64,000 nt of DNA, taken from assembly GCA_000711775.1 (NCBI GenBank), contig ARYC01000179.1:153838-217837 (forward strand), given 5' to 3'. Each line of letters begins with the position of its first letter. Positions within the stretch are counted from its first letter, which is position 1. Below the pieces are notes generated by a model. That model was not told the DNA's origin and searched no databases. It was given only the letters and a program-made list of their open reading frames with translations. This DNA is from Oxytricha trifallax (taxonomy: Eukaryota > Ciliophora > Spirotrichea > Sporadotrichida > Oxytrichidae). Shown here piece after piece: positions 1 through 14,023 of this stretch. Position numbers and translations under genes: made by a program.

Positions 1-149
1 CACTTAATGGTGTCTTCATATTCTCAGGCACTAGTTCCTGGAATATTTACTTAATATTGTAGAAATTCATTCGATTTGTGAAAATGAATTAAAATTAAAT
101 TAATTAAATATTAAAATCATGGCAGTTATGAAATCCAAAGTGACTCAAA

Positions 150-425
150 ATTCAAAAATAAATGGACACTGCGGTAGATCCTGCAATTTAAGCTGGACTT
201 TACTATTGGCAATATTGTTATATCATCCCAGAAAGCAAGATATTTTGATTTCGAGCTAACTCACAAAAATAGTATTAGGGGTTATTCTCGCTTGGGAGAT
301 GAGGTAAAAATAATTAATTAAATAACAACAACCGTCTCATTTTTAATACGATTTTCAGAGAGTATAATATTGTTAGGGTTTGGAGACATTTTCCAAAAAC
401 ATAACTGAAGGTAATTAGTAATTAA
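150..425 (+). other. Possible upstream coding segment (weak)
   Basis: With TAA/TAG read as Gln, the stretch from about 166 to 300 stays open and has a protein-like composition (LDFTIGNIVISSQKARYFDF and onward). A GTAAAAATAA...TTTTCAG gap follows at about 304-358, which looks like an intron, and then a second short open piece to about 410. It lies upstream of the YHYH gene on the same strand and could be its 5' part. No family was recognised and no start codon stands out. Confidence 0.25.
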
Positions 426-546
426 TTAATTTTAATTTTTATTCATTTTTCCAATTCGAATGTATTCCTACAATAATATAAATGGTATATTTAAACTTTT
501 CTATATGAATTAAAAATCATATACACGATTTTGATAATAAGAGCAA

Positions 547-1300
547 ATGGGGATTATTAGGTTTATATTAATCTCTGTAAATAATTTAATGATTGACGGA
601 TTTTATCCAAAGTCATGGAATGGTCAGTCAAGTTTGAAATACTTGGACAATGATGTATGTATGGGTACTTCTGAATCCTACAATGTTTACAGATATCATA
701 TGTATTCCCCTTGTATCTGGTCTACTGGAAGTGCTGCTCTTTTAATCTTAGTTTATTAACATCAGTCTATAGCTAAAATGAACTAAAAGATTAGTTAGCA
801 AATTAATTTTTAAAATGATTCTCTTAAGAGAAGAGTTGAGGCCTGCAAAGATGAGAATGCTCCTAACTGCTAATCAGACCCGACTGCCTTCGTGAAAGGT
901 TACACCGATAACACAGACTATGGAATTAAACCAATTGGAGTAGCCAAAGATGGCAGACCTATTTACAACCCTTACAAAATAGATGGTACTTTTAAAAACC
1001 CATTACTTTTGATAAAATGGTAAATGTTTAAACGATTATTATCTATTTGAGAGAAGTTTTAGATTATTCTTTCGTTTTTAATGAGTACTTTAATCCTAAA
1101 TGGTTTTTAGTGATTTGTGGCAACCATGTGAAGTAGACATCTGTAATGGAAGATTCACTAGCAGAAATTTCTACGCTTATCAATTAACAATGTTCTACCC
1201 TTACACTATTGGATGCTGGGGTCCAGGTAACTCACCAACTTTGAAACCCTCATGCTCCAGTAATCCATATTTATTGTATCAAATATTAATTAAAAAATAA
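547..1300 (+). CDS. YHYH-domain protein, in several MDSs
   Basis: Three coding blocks appear in family order. The first (about 590-745) has YNVYRYHMYSPCIW, the YHYH-type motif followed by Cys. The second (about 830-990) has YGIKPIGVAKDGRPIYNPY, matching the G-x-A-x-DG-x-P-IYGPY signature. The third (about 1105-1265) has CEVDICNGRF followed by YAYQLTMFYPYTIGCWGPGN, matching the closing LD-x-CNG...YHYH-x-T...FPYTIGC-x-G part of the family. The blocks are separated by AT-rich gaps of about 80-110 bp that shift the frame, so they are IESs or introns. YHYH proteins are often secreted and their function is poorly known. The true start and the stop were not fixed; the last block runs into AT-rich sequence after about 1265. 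Confidence 0.6.
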
Positions 1301-2730
1301 AAAATTTATAATATATTAATCCCAGAGTATGTATTAGTACTTCCAATGGATCTTCAAGTGCAGTTAACTTACTTATAAATTCTTTAAAGATTGGAGTTTT
1401 TATTTATTTTTATTATAATTTTTAGAGTTATTTTTGAAGAAAATTATATAAATACTCTCTATATTTTCGAGTTCTATCAGTATTTATGATGTTCGCTTCA
1501 ATGATTTGATTCTAGTCAAAGATTATTAAATTTCTTTAGATAATATAATTTATTAATTTTTATATTTAGACTTTTAGAAATTAATTAAATAAATTTAAAA
1601 GAAATCATTGGAAATTATAATCAACAAAATAGCAAAATGAGATTTGGTAAATTTTTACATCTACTGATATATTTAAGAAACAGTGCTTGCATCTCGCTGA
1701 ATTTTAAATTCACTATTTTTAAATTTTTAGTATAATTTTTGAAAATAAAATCTTCAATCATATTGCTTTAATATTTTATTTTTTTTAATTTAAAAATTTT
1801 GTTGTTGCTTATTCTTAAAATATAAATAATTTAAAGAAAAAAATCAAAAAAAAAGAATTTTAATTACATTTATTAATTTAATTGTCTATTATCGATTTAA
1901 AATGTAATTTTATTTCTCTACTTAAAACAAATATCTTAACTTAAAGTAATAAATTAATAAATGATATTCTTGATTAATTTCATTTATTATTATTTTTCAT
2001 AATCATTTATACATTTACTATATTAAATTAGTAATAATATTTAATCCTTAATACTTAATCTTAAAACAAATCCATAATTATTTTTTCTTTATTTAACATC
2101 TCAGATTTGTAAAAAGATTTTGTCTCAAATTCATACATAACTATTCAGTCTAACTTGATAAATCCCAATAATTAATAAACATAGAGCTATTAACAATTAA
2201 ATACAATTAATTCAATAAATTGTTGTATTGAATTAATTAAATAATTATTTTAAAATATTTAATCAATATTATGATTAGGTGATAATTTTATAAAGAAAAT
2301 CCATCGACATAATGCTAAAATATGCAGTTAAGTCTTAATAATTTAGTAAACTTATATTATTATCATTATTATTATTATTATTATTATTTTAATTTATTTA
2401 ATATTTAATCTACCTATTCGTTATCATATATAAAATAAGGCATTATCTAAATTTTCACAAAACATCTTGATAAAATTATAATTAATATTAAGCAATCTAA
2501 GTGTATAGACGTCAAAGGAAGATCAAGTAGAAATCATTTTATCTATTTAATTTATTTGTAAATGAAATCAATTAAATAAAGAGCCAAAATTATATAATAA
2601 TTATTACTTTTTTATTTGTTTGCTTTTTCAAATTCTGTCTATTTTTGTTTTATTAAACTTAATCGACAATCTTTATATTTTTTTATATAAATTTTTTACT
2701 CATTTTAATTTATATTACTATATACTAATT
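1301..2730. other. AT-rich non-coding stretch
   Basis: Very AT-rich sequence with short homopolymer runs and an ATT microsatellite at about 2358-2390. No reading frame with protein-like composition was seen on either strand. It is probably spacer between two germline loci. Confidence 0.5.
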
Positions 2731-2734
2731 CTTA

Positions 2735-4379
2735 ATATTTATTGTATTCTTAAGATCAATAATAGGTAAATCAAGCAATCTCTTAGTAACCCCCCTAGAC
2801 TTAAACCAATGCTTAAACTGATGCTAATAATGTTAATAGTTCGAATTATAAACTACCCCGCGAGCTTTAAGGACTAAGCGAAGCACAGCTAGATTAAAAC
2901 ATAGTGAAGCTTAAAATTGCAATGAATGCTGAATTAGAAGTTATCTCACAGAGGTATGAAGAGAAAATTTAGTATTTCTAAGAAGCACTTGAGTTCATTC
3001 AAAAGATTAATAGAATATAGTAGATAATTTGTTGTTTAGATTTCGAGGTAATGTAGTACAAAATATAGGTCATACTAATAAAATTTAATATTATTCAAAA
3101 GAACAGTAAAACAGAGTCTAAGCCTAAAATACAAAATGCAGCAAACTAAAATCTAAGTCAAAACGTATATCCAATACATTAGTAATTATAAGGCAATCCT
3201 ATTTCAACGCTATTCAGAAACAATAACCCAACATAGTTGTAATAAGCAATTCATAATTAACCACAAGTACAAACTTAAAACAATATCCCAAGAGATCCTT
3301 GGCAGTAGTAATTAGCTCTTCACCTTAATCAATCCTAGCAATAACCACAATAGCAGCAATAGCCACTTGCTTAATAGCATATTCAACAACAATAGTAGTA
3401 GTTGAGTTCTTATCAGTTGGCAATAAATCAACAAATTCAGCAAGAACCTAAATAGCAACAGTCACAATAGCAGCAATAGTAACTCAGTTCTTTTGAATTG
3501 GCTTTAAGCTAACAACAGTAATTACAAACGCAACAATATCAATAATAAATTTATTAGCAGCAGCTCTATCAGTAGTAGCAAGAGTTAATAAAGCAATAGA
3601 ACTAACAGTAAAAGTTACTATTACAACAACAGTAGAATAAACCACAACCAGCTTAGCAATAAAAACCATAAGTTCAACAATAGAATCACTAAGTGATAAG
3701 TGACTATCACAAAGCATTAATGAATATTGGTGGACAACAATAACACTAAAATAATCAATAAGCTGCTAAGACTAATGTCAAAGCTGTGTATAAATTAAAA
3801 TGCTGATTTTATTCTCAAATTTTGTAATTGATGTAATTGGATTTTAAAATATTTGGCTTATTATAGATCCCTTTAATGAGTAACCAATCCAGCCAAGGAA
3901 ATCTACAAATAGCAATGTAATAGTAGCAGCAGTAGCAATTTCAATAGTAGTAAATGCAACAAAAACCCCAGTAAAATGTTCAAAATAAACAGCACCCACA
4001 AGTGATGATTGATCTATCTCAACTACAGCACTACAATACTCAGCAGCAGCAACAACAGCACAACAGTGGTAGGTCTCAAAACAATTAATAGCAATAAAAT
4101 TAGCATTAATCACATCATCATCATTATTAAAACCTCCAAACTTAACAACAGTAGTAACATACTTCCCAATCATTTCTTATGAATGCAAATTCCAACATAA
4201 ATAACAATAATAGCAGTAATGGATCATCAAACTCATTTATTAATAATGGAAGTAACAATCAGTAGCAACAACAAATGTCTGTGAATAAGTAAACACAGCA
4301 AAGACAACCCAGTTAGAATTAGAATGTGAATTAGATCAACATTCAAGCCAAAAATCATACTCACTAATTGTTATAGTGA
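2735..4379 (+). CDS. Gln/Asn-rich protein with SARAH-like helix
   Basis: Read with TAA/TAG as Gln, the frame is open from about 2735 and ends at TGA 4377-4379. The first ordered part (about 2850-3015) reads LPRELQGLSEAQLDQNIVKL, then a charged helix with QRYEEKIQYFQEALE. This resembles the SARAH coiled coil at the C-terminus of Hippo/MST kinases (L-x-x-LS-x-EELQ...EIE-x-x-QRY). After it come about 350 residues dominated by Gln, with poly-Gln written as mixed CAA/CAG/TAA/TAG, then Asn/Ser/His-rich sequence. An AT-rich gap at about 3790-3880 is probably an IES, since the frame changes across it. Another gap around 3030-3105 may be an IES or intron. No kinase domain was found upstream, so the protein may be partial here or the helix may stand alone. 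Confidence 0.6.
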
Positions 4380-4555
4380 GGCTAGGGCAATCTGGATATA
4401 AAATGGAATTCTAGAATATTGTTATCAATAAATTTGTATTTTGATTTCTTAATAAAATTCATTAAATAGAGCATGTTCATCAAAAAATATATATAAGCAA
4501 ACTTATGTAAAATAAAATATCCAATATGATTTATATATTATTCCTGATTGATAAT

Positions 4556-7500
4556 TCACAATATATTTGATCTATTAAGAGATTTATATCCATTATCTTA
4601 ATTTATATTGCTTGCTTGCAGAGTGCTGAATTATTAACCATTATTTTGAATGCTGCCAAGCATGCCAAGACCGAGAGCACCTCCATTTATATGAGAACTT
4701 AATCCCATTGGATTGATTCTAATAATAAAAATATAATACTTTATTTAAAACATGAAAAGGGGGTGTTCACTGAACTATAATAAGATGATTTAATTGGAAA
4801 GATTTGATGTTTTATTATAGATTTTAAAGGATTGCTTGTACCTTGAGTGGCATTATACATATTACTAAAATGTAGACTATTATGTGTTTAATTCAAGTTA
4901 TTGTTTCTCAAGCCTGTACTCTTAATCTGATTAAGTGGATTGGTTTAGTTTGCATATCCTGTTATGGATGTTTTTACATATAATTTTAAAATTATATATA
5001 TAATCACATTAATCTATTACTTACTTTTTTTTGTTTTTGCATGAGTAGGCTGATAAGATCTTATGTGTTACTATCCACCCAAACTGCGATCCATGCTTAA
5101 ATTGCCGATCTCATAGCCAATAAGTTTCTCCTTCAAAACCTCAAGCTCTCTTCGCATATCAGACTGCTCTTACTCTAATCTCATTATATAATTTTCTTTT
5201 TCTTGCAAGATTTTCTGGTAGAGTTCAGATTAATGGTGGTTTTCAGAGGGTTTAGTTTATGATTAACTATTCAAAATGTTATAGTTTTCTTTCACTTGAC
5301 TGTTTATGTTATTCTTAAATTTTATTAACAAAGACTTATATAAAGGATATTAAACCTTTTTAAATGGCATCATTCTTTATATTATTAATAACCATACAAA
5401 CTAAAATTTTACAGTTATTTGATGATGAATTAAGTGCATTTTACTGCAACTACTGCTGTTAATTATTCAATCTGATCTGCTTTATAGACTAATTCTACTA
5501 ATCAACTAAGTCCTCCAGATCTCTCTTTTCATCAATTAATCTGTTGATATCAAGCGTGTATCTCTACAATGATTCCTACAGTTAGTCATTTTCTCTTTGA
5601 ATATTGTACAATCTTTGCTACAACACTTGAGATTCTTCTGAGAGATAGGCGATTTGCTAGATTCCTGAGTCGTTCGTTTGAATTTCAACTGAGCTTTTTG
5701 GTTTGTTTAATTGTCTACGCATTGCTTCAATTATAATAAAGTAGCAAAATCAGTATTTCTAATTGATAATTTAAAGAATAATAAAATAAAAAGAATATGT
5801 TAGCATCTTACAATTATTATAACTCATTTTGGTGGTGTTCGTTTTACTTTAAAGCTTTGATTTGATGTTTCAGTTCCTTAGCTTTGTTATATTTTCTGCG
5901 CATCTTCTCCAATGCATGATTTAAACTTTAAGAATATAATTATTAAATTAAGTATCATTGACTCTAATAGAATCATAATTATATCAAACATTTCATAGAA
6001 GTCAATTACAATTAACAAATACGTATAAACTTTCAATTGCTTTTTGAGACTAGATTATTTCATCCTGAACCTAAGCAACTACATCATTCATCTACTCACA
6101 AGTCCTCTGCAATTCATACTTTTCTCTCTCAGTCTCCTCAAATGCCTGTGAAATTTCTTGAATTGTTTGCCTTTAAATTACTAAATCCTTGTATATATTT
6201 TGGTTTTCTCTTTCTAACACACTTTATTTCTCAAGCGCAGCATCTTTTAAGTTTTAAGCTTGATATTTCTCATCTTATAGTTGCAGATTTAACTCTAAAG
6301 TAAATTACATGACATAATTTAATTTTTATGATAAAAACCTATAATGCAAGATTGTAATTTAGAAGAAATTTGTTTGGTACATTTGATTATATTGAGCAAT
6401 TTTATCCATAAAATCTCCAAATAATCAAACAAATTAAGTAATTTTAAACTCTCTTTCTCTCTGCAACTCTAATTCTTTCTAGTAAATCTAGTCCTTTAAC
6501 CCAATGTTCCTATCATCTAACTTATCCTTCAATCCCGATAACTCCTAGATTGCTTTATCTTTGTTCTCTAATTCTTATTGTGTGGTATCTAATGATTACT
6601 GTATTTGTTGAATTAATTGCAATGTTTGTTTGCATTAATCTTCCATACCCTGCTTTTCTAAGGTAATATATTCTAGCTTTTACAGTATTAATAAAAATAT
6701 TTATGACAAAACATAATTAAACTAGTAAAAGGAATTAAAATTGTTATACGGATTAAGTATTATTAATTTTACTGTATAATAACTCAGTTATTTCATCTTG
6801 AGATTGATTCTTCTATTCTTGCAATTTCTTAACTTATCTTTCTCTGGTCTGTAACTATGATTGTAAATTAGCACTTTCAGACTGTAATCTTTAAGTACAT
6901 TAAATTCTAATTTAATAGACTAGTTTACTATATTTTTTATTGCAAAATCTCTGTATGTCATTAATGAGTTTACTTTCTTTGAGTAAATGTGTTTACTGCA
7001 ATTCTTCCTCCTTTGACATATTAGATTTTTGTATGTGATAAAGCTAGTCTTCCAGTGTTCTGATTTACTTATTCATAAATTGCTTGTCTTCTTCCTGCTA
7101 AACACAATAAAAATAAGCATTAAAACTCATGTATGGTATTTCAGATAAATTTAAGTCAATTTTATATTTAATAGTTTACTATTTAAGCGAATCAAGAGTT
7201 TGCTTTAAGCTTTAATTTTCTTCACGTCTTAATCTTAGCTCATCAACTACTTCCTCCAATTCAGTAATAATCTAAGAATCATCTCTGATAACTTGAGATT
7301 TATTGATTATTACTCTAATTTTATCTGAAAAACTAAAGTGATTAGTTGTTATTATGTCCAAATCTCGATTTAAAACCTCAACTTAACCTTTTCCAGTTTT
7401 TTTCACATTCTTTTTAAGAAATAAAAAAAAGACTGTATATAATTGAGTTAACCTTTAAGAATCAGGTTTTAATTATTTGTTTGATCTCTGTCTTCTAGAA

Positions 7501-10500
7501 GTTGCATATATTCATGTTTAAAAAATTAGAATCTGCGTTCTTAATCTTAGTTTTCAATGTTCACTGTAGAAGCAGTCTACTAAACACAAATAATTTACTA
7601 TAATATGATTTAAGATAATTTATTAGTTTTACGTTGACTTGAATTATTCAATAAGATCGCCTTTGATTAAATAAGTCTATCTCTCAAGTTCTTTCTTTAT
7701 AGTACCCACGTATAAATCTCTCTGTGAATCTCTGATCCTCAATGATTTCTAGATATTTCCTATCAAAATATCTTTTTCTCTCAGCATTGATTTCATAGAA
7801 ATGAAAATTTTCTTGTATTCGTCAAGTTCTTTTTCATATTTCTGTGATAATTATGAGAAAAATAAAAGGATTTATATGTAAAATTTAAGTCTATATATGA
7901 TATTCTTTCTATTAAACATAGAAATAGATAAATACTTTGCTAAATATTAAGGTAATATGATTAAATATATTGTATTGCTGATAATTGTGCAAGACCCTCA
8001 GCTTTAAACTCCCAATCTTGCAAACATCCCAATACTTTAGTTTTAAACTCCTCAAATTGTTGTAATTTACTTGGCATTCCCACATTCTGTAAATCTTACG
8101 AAGTCAATTTAATTATTTATCTTGTATCAAGTAATTCTGAGTGAACTTTGTCAAATTCTTGCTTGATTATTGCAAGGAAAGAGGGCTTACCAGTTGGCTG
8201 ATTAGCATTTGAAGAATTAGGGTTTTGGGGGTTTATGGAAGATGACCGTGGGTTATAGTCGTTTGATACTTCTTACAAGCGTTTCTGTAGGTATTTCAAT
8301 TGACTTTAAGCTTGCTCTTCTCTGTTTTTGTTGTGCACTAGATAAATAATATTTAAGTTTGCAGACAATAATATAATAAAGATAATAATTGTAGAATTAC
8401 GATTTAAATGTGCATTTCAATATGCTCCATCTATTCTTTGAATTCACTTTCTAATGACTATATCTTTTTATCTCTTGTTTTGATAGCTTCCTCAAGTTAT
8501 TCACAATTTTTTCAAAAATAATAAACTAAAATCCTAAAAGTCGTACACTTTGAAATTAAACTATATATTATTAATTGATTGTTTTAGCAGAGCTATCTCC
8601 CTACTCATTGCTATTTCACTCTTTTCTTTATCAATATGAAGTCTGTATTTCTCATCATTAGCTTCTCTTAAATTTAGATTCAGGCTTCTTTTCTCCTCAT
8701 CAAATTGTTATTAATATTATCGCAGTGCTTCTTTCAGCTCGTCAATTTCTTGTTTAAGTTAAATACTCACTTTTTGCTGTTCCATTTAAACTTAGTTTAT
8801 ATTTAAAGATGACTAGAAGAAAAATTAACTGTGTACTAGTTTTATGATATGGAATAATGCATAGTTCCAATATAAACGCATAATTCTATTAAGGTTTAGT
8901 GTTAAGATTAGGTATTTTGAAGTTGTTTATTAAGTTCAAGGATTCGCTTTCCCTGATCTTTGCATTCAGCTCTAAACTGATCTCTTTCTTACTCCACCTA
9001 TCTAATTATTAATGTGCTCTTATCAATCTCGCTATGTAATATTTATATAAGTATTAACTTAAGCTATTCAATCTTTCGATGACTCTCTACGCTTTCTCAA
9101 TGGCTTCTCCATTAACTTACTGTTTATCCTCTAAATCCATGATGTAGGATTTCTGCATGTCCAAATCTTGCTGTCTTTAATCACATTTATAGATTAGATC
9201 CTCCTCCAGATGCTCTAAAGTTTATTTTCTATCCTTCTCCTCTTAAAGCTCTTTCTTCAGCAAATCTTATAAAACAAATTGTATTTTATCGGATATTACC
9301 CTATCAATACCCATATTCATATATCAAATTCATAATTATTATGTGAAAATCGACCTGTCTAGCTAAATAATCTCTATCATTAACCATCTAATAATTGAAG
9401 TCTCTGAGATCCATCTCCTTGATCCTCAACTCCTGCGAGACTTTAATAACTAACTCGTCTATTTCTCTCTTCTATTCTTCTAATTTTTGAAAATTAGCAT
9501 CTGTGGATTGCAATTGTTTCTTCAATGATTGAATTTCTTCTTCTCTATCAGTAAGTTAGAGTTTTTTCTCTAGTAAAATCTTTCTATTTTCTTACAATTA
9601 TGCCTCTAACTCATCGATATATTTGTCTCTGTCGTTTTAGATTGTGTCGTTCGCTGATTAACGGATCAATCTTATAACAAGAAATATTATGAATTAATAA
9701 AATAAAAGAAAGCAGTAACATTGGTATATAAATCCATGTATGGGGGGAAATAGAATTTATTATTTATGCTCCATATTATTAGAAGTATTAATATGTGCAT
9801 CAATCTTTAATTAAGTTGACTTTCAATGAACTAACTTTTTTCTTACTCCTGCTGCAACTACACTTTCAACATCTATTCCTTGTCTAGTAATTTCTATATT
9901 TTCTAGGTATTTCCTGCCATCAATTATTTCATCTGGTTATCTAATTCTTTCATAGTCATGTACTTTGGGTTTTTCTGATAATTTTGCTAGTGCTAGAATT
10001 ATTGATGTTAGTAGCCAGTGGTTGAGAGAGAGGTCAGTTGATTGGTTTTAAGTGAGGAATTCGCTGTTTGAGCTATTGACTGATATTTATTCATGCCTCC
10101 TGCCAATATGCTTGATTTATATAAGTGATTTATTTACTTGAATTCTCTGGAGATCAGTAAAATACAATTAAAAGAGTGTTTAATTTATGATTTTGCAGAC
10201 TAAGATTTTCCTTGTAAGAGCAATCCTTCTTAATTAATCAAATCTCCAACAACGTCCTTCAAAATCAAATTCAGAGATATTTTCTCGCCCATTATTAACC
10301 ATTTAGCATTTGCTAATTCACCTTATAGGGTTTTAACTTGTTGGTATTCCTCATCTATTAAGAAATTTGCCAAAAATATATTGCACAATCTTATGAATTA
10401 TATGAAGTTATGAATATGTTGTTAAATTAAGAAATCGTAATTACCGTTATTAGTATTATTTCCAGTGAGTCCACTATTCATATGAAGAAATTATTGCTAA

Positions 10501-10921
10501 AATACTATTCTTAATATTACAATGCCTATTAATATAATAAACGCTATGAATACTAGTGAGGTGTTGGAGCCATTTATTCTTCATAATCCTCATCTTGAAT
10601 GTTGATGCCTGGGTATTATTTTTATTGCTATTAGTTTTACTGACTATTTGTGTCATCAGTCAGGAACTACAACTATTTCTTCAACTGCATGTTTGTTGCT
10701 GTATTCACTGAATCGTCCTCATTTACTTAAATTTTATGCTAATTAGAAATTGATAAATATCCTGTAAAAGAAAAATATAAATGTATAGTATTTGTCAAAT
10801 ATAAATGTAGATTGAAGTAGTTTGTATCAGTTGGTCGATTAATAGAATCTTCAGCTAATGAATCGGTTTCTCTGATTGTTAGTGGATGGTAATGTTAATT
10901 ATAATTCTGATTTTATGACAT
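4556..10921 (-). CDS. Large coiled-coil protein, many MDSs/introns
   Basis: The ATG at 10921-10919 opens MSQNQNYNQHYHPL; the frame ends at TGA 4558-4556. Between them the minus strand carries some 25 coding blocks of about 150-300 bp separated by AT-rich gaps of about 40-100 bp. The N-terminal quarter is Gln/Asn-rich with few charges. The rest is almost unbroken heptad-type sequence rich in E, K, Q, L and R (for example MTMKELDNQMKQLMAGN near 9960 and YQKILQEKENYIMRLEQEQS near 5190). The C-terminus turns Gly/Asn/Ser-rich (NPMGLSSHINGGALG near 4700). Total length is probably 1,500 residues or more. It looks like a structural scaffold of the cytoskeleton or basal body, but no named family was recognised and exact splice/IES borders were not mapped. 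Confidence 0.65.
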
Positions 10922-11320
10922 GTTTTGCAACTATTAGTGCTAATGTTTTTAATCTTTATTATCAAAAGATAAATAATTATTCATAATATCTAGCAATTTA
11001 ATACATTTAGACTTACTTAAGATTAGTATTATATTATAAGTAATATTAGGTTGATATCCATACATTTTGGTAATTCTAAGTTGAATATATTTTCAGTTTT
11101 TATTGCTAATGTTATTTTGAGAAGTTATTTCAACTTTCTTCCCTTTTTTATAAATTAATAAATAATTGAATTTTGAATATAATTATTCAATCAACATACA
11201 TCAGTAGCTGTTAATAAAACCCACTTAATTAATTCTTAATTGACATTAAACAGATTACATTGATTAAACTTTTTAACAACTAATTTTTAATTTAAGAATA
11301 AATATAAACTCAATTAATTA
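10922..11320. promoter_or_regulatory. Divergent intergenic region
   Basis: About 400 bp of AT-rich sequence between two divergently transcribed coiled-coil genes, with ATGs at 10921 (minus) and 11321 (plus). Both promoters should lie here, or the two genes sit on separate somatic chromosomes. No telomere-addition mark or defined promoter motif could be read. Confidence 0.3.
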
Positions 11321-13839
11321 ATGGAAACTACCAACCCACATAACGACTCTACTTTTGTAAGCTATATTTAAAAATTTTGATCATAAATAGTTCTCAAGAT
11401 TAAGCAAGAGAGCAAATCCAAATGGGGACAGCTTCGTAGTGCCACCTAGGTAGGCTTTTGAGGAATAGAGCAAGCAATTCTAGAAGGTAGCTGAAGCTGA
11501 GATCTAAGAACTTATAATTAATTATTGAATAATATGATATATATAAGCAATTATACTATTAGGTTAATATACAATAGATTATTTAGAATTAATTATAAGC
11601 AGAGCTTGAGATATGTAGAGATATAACTGGCAAGATCCAGGGAAGAAATAGAAACTCAAAACAATAAAATCAATGATCAATAATCTGACATTGAGGTAAG
11701 TCCAACTCAAATAATCATTCACTAAATTACTATTTATCAATAAATGACATTTTTAATTGTAGAAAGCAAACGATAACTTGGGAAAATAAGTGAGAATTAA
11801 TCAGCAACAAGCAAAGACAATCGAAGATTTATAGAAAAAGATTGAAAGTTTCAACAGCAACAATAGAGATGTAAGTCAATCGAAATATTAATTTTTTGGC
11901 ATATCCTTTCAAGTTATGATGATAACTCCCTTATATAAAATTCGAAAAACTTATGGATGTATAGTTATTGGAGAAAAACAGGTTCAAAGCTTCGACTTAC
12001 ATGTCAGAAATCAATCAAAGAGAGGAAGAATTGGGGAGAATGAGAGCTTAATTGCTGAATAATTAAGATGAAATGAAGCTGCTTACTGTCTCAAGGGAGT
12101 AGCTCAGACAGCAGAAAGATGCATTTACTATATATAATTGTTAGAAATATTAACAATAAATCAATTAATATTGAATAAAAATTAATATTTATAGTATAAA
12201 AGTGAGATTATTTTAGATTAACAGAGTAGATGAGAACTAAAGACATGGAATCAGATAAATTGAGAAGAAAATGTGAGGAAATGAGCAGACTAGTAGAGAA
12301 TATGACTGTAGCTCAAAAGAATATGTCAGACTTCATTCACAATAATAATAAGCAATTATACATTGCATGAATTAATTTATTAATTTAAGATTGGAGGAGA
12401 AGATCATGCTGAGATGATGGAGAGAGCTAGAGATGACATCGAAAGAGCAGACAGAATCGCTAGAACTACCAATAAGTCTAGTTTATAAATAAAATTAGAA
12501 TCTAATATATTAGAAATCTTACTATCAAAGAATAATTAAAATAGTTATATCATTATTTTTAAGTTTCATGGGCTTAGGAGATAAACAACCAAGATTAGTC
12601 AGTGAAGAACATCTCTTATAAAATTTATAGCATAAAATTATATTTTTACTTCTCACAGTGATTTCTTTTACTATTAATGCACTAAATTTACTTAATATTA
12701 ATCTCTTGAATTCTGGGAGCAGATCAAATGCGACACACTCCGGTGGAAGAAACGTAGCAGATCCATACCGAGCAATGATCGATGACTCCTACCTAAACGA
12801 CGACAGCATCCCAGCTGAGATATTCTAGATGATTCAATTGTACAGAGACAGATTGTCAAAATCTAGAGGACACACTTAAACATTGGTCATTGATGATTTC
12901 TTCGCTGATGTACAATAAATTAATAATAATTTAGCAATAGAAGTGTTAAAATATGATAAAAAAAGCTATTAATTATTGTACATAGAGTATTGAAAGATGT
13001 GCAAATGAGAGAGATAGCACGTATCAGAAATGAACATTCAGTTGAAATAATGAAGCTAAGAAAGAATTTAGAGTAGAAATTGAGATAAGAAGGTGGTGAT
13101 ATTTATTTAAAGTTAAATATGTCAAAAATTTATTGATTGTAAACTATTATTTAATTTTTATGTGTCTTAAGTTCATCATAGAACAAAGCCAATCTAGATA
13201 AATCCCTGAAATCCAAAGAAAACTTTAAAGCCACTAAAAATAGCGAGAAATTTGCAGAGAATGAAGTAGAGAGACAACGTAGAGCACTTTTTGAGGAAAA
13301 CGAAATATTAAAGTAGAGAGTTAGAGCACTTGAGACTATTGTATAAAGCGGCTCTACAGAGAAATTTATTAAAAAAATTAAACAAATCATTCTCATAACT
13401 ATCAATTATAAGAATGATTATAAATCAGTAGTGTACTTTAAATTTAAACATTTTTGAGAAATCCAAGTTCATGGAGGGTGCATCTTGGATAGCGAAGAAG
13501 ACTCACGTCGAGACAGAAAAGCACATTCAAAAGCTTGGCAATTTAATTGGTGAATTCAACTAGAAAACTCAAACAAGTGATTATATCATCGACCATAGCA
13601 TCACATTTATTATTATAACTTGATTTACTCAAGTTATAATAATATTTATTCTTGAAATATAAATAATTCTTTTAATCATCACAGAACTAAACGGCAGGGA
13701 AGTCTTGAAAGTTAACAAATGGCTAGTTGAACAAATGGAGAGACAAATAAATGAAGTGGGAGAGAGATTTGAAAGTATCTTTGAAAATGTTAATTATCAC
13801 TTGAAGGAAGCCACAAAGAACTTTCACAGCTATAAATGA
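11321..13839 (+). CDS. Coiled-coil protein, intron-containing
   Basis: ATG 11321 begins METTNPHNDSTF. A 34-nt intron (11357-11390, GTAAGC...AATAG) joins it to FSRLSKRANPNGDSFVVPP. A second clear intron is 11696-11762 (GTAAGTCC...TTGTAG), and another GTAAGT donor is at about 11871. Coding continues as helical, charged sequence (KANDNLGKQVRINQQQAKTI; MSEINQREEELGRMRAQLLN), passes a more ordered block near 12720-12900 (RNVADPYRAMIDDSYLNDDS), and ends at TGA 13837-13839 after LKEATKNFHSYK. Other gaps are AT-rich and could be IESs. It resembles centrosomal or basal-body coiled-coil proteins in composition only. The divergent neighbour on the left is also a coiled-coil protein. Confidence 0.65.
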
Positions 13840-14023
13840 GAAAATTCTAACTTATTATAAATTAAAATGATCTATTTTAATGAAACTAGCTATAAATTAT
13901 GTGCAATATAATATTGAAATCTCTTATTTATGAGTAAATTCTATAATTTTATATGAATTTTAGACCAATTTTTTCAATAAGTTTCATATCTGCAAATACA
14001 ATTTTAATAAATAATAAAATATA

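Noticed and set aside
2358..2392. ATT microsatellite
   Set aside because: Simple AT-rich repeat, common in this DNA, with no further structure.
3484..4173. Minus-strand open frames in the Q-rich region (77 and 109 residues)
   Set aside because: They are the complement of the CAA/CAG/TAA repeats, giving Val/Leu/Ile/Ala-rich nonsense. The plus strand reads as a continuous Gln-rich protein with TGA as stop.
8218..8236. GGGTTTTGGGGG in the coiled-coil gene
   Set aside because: It falls in coding sequence of the minus-strand gene with no transposon end or chromosome end around it.
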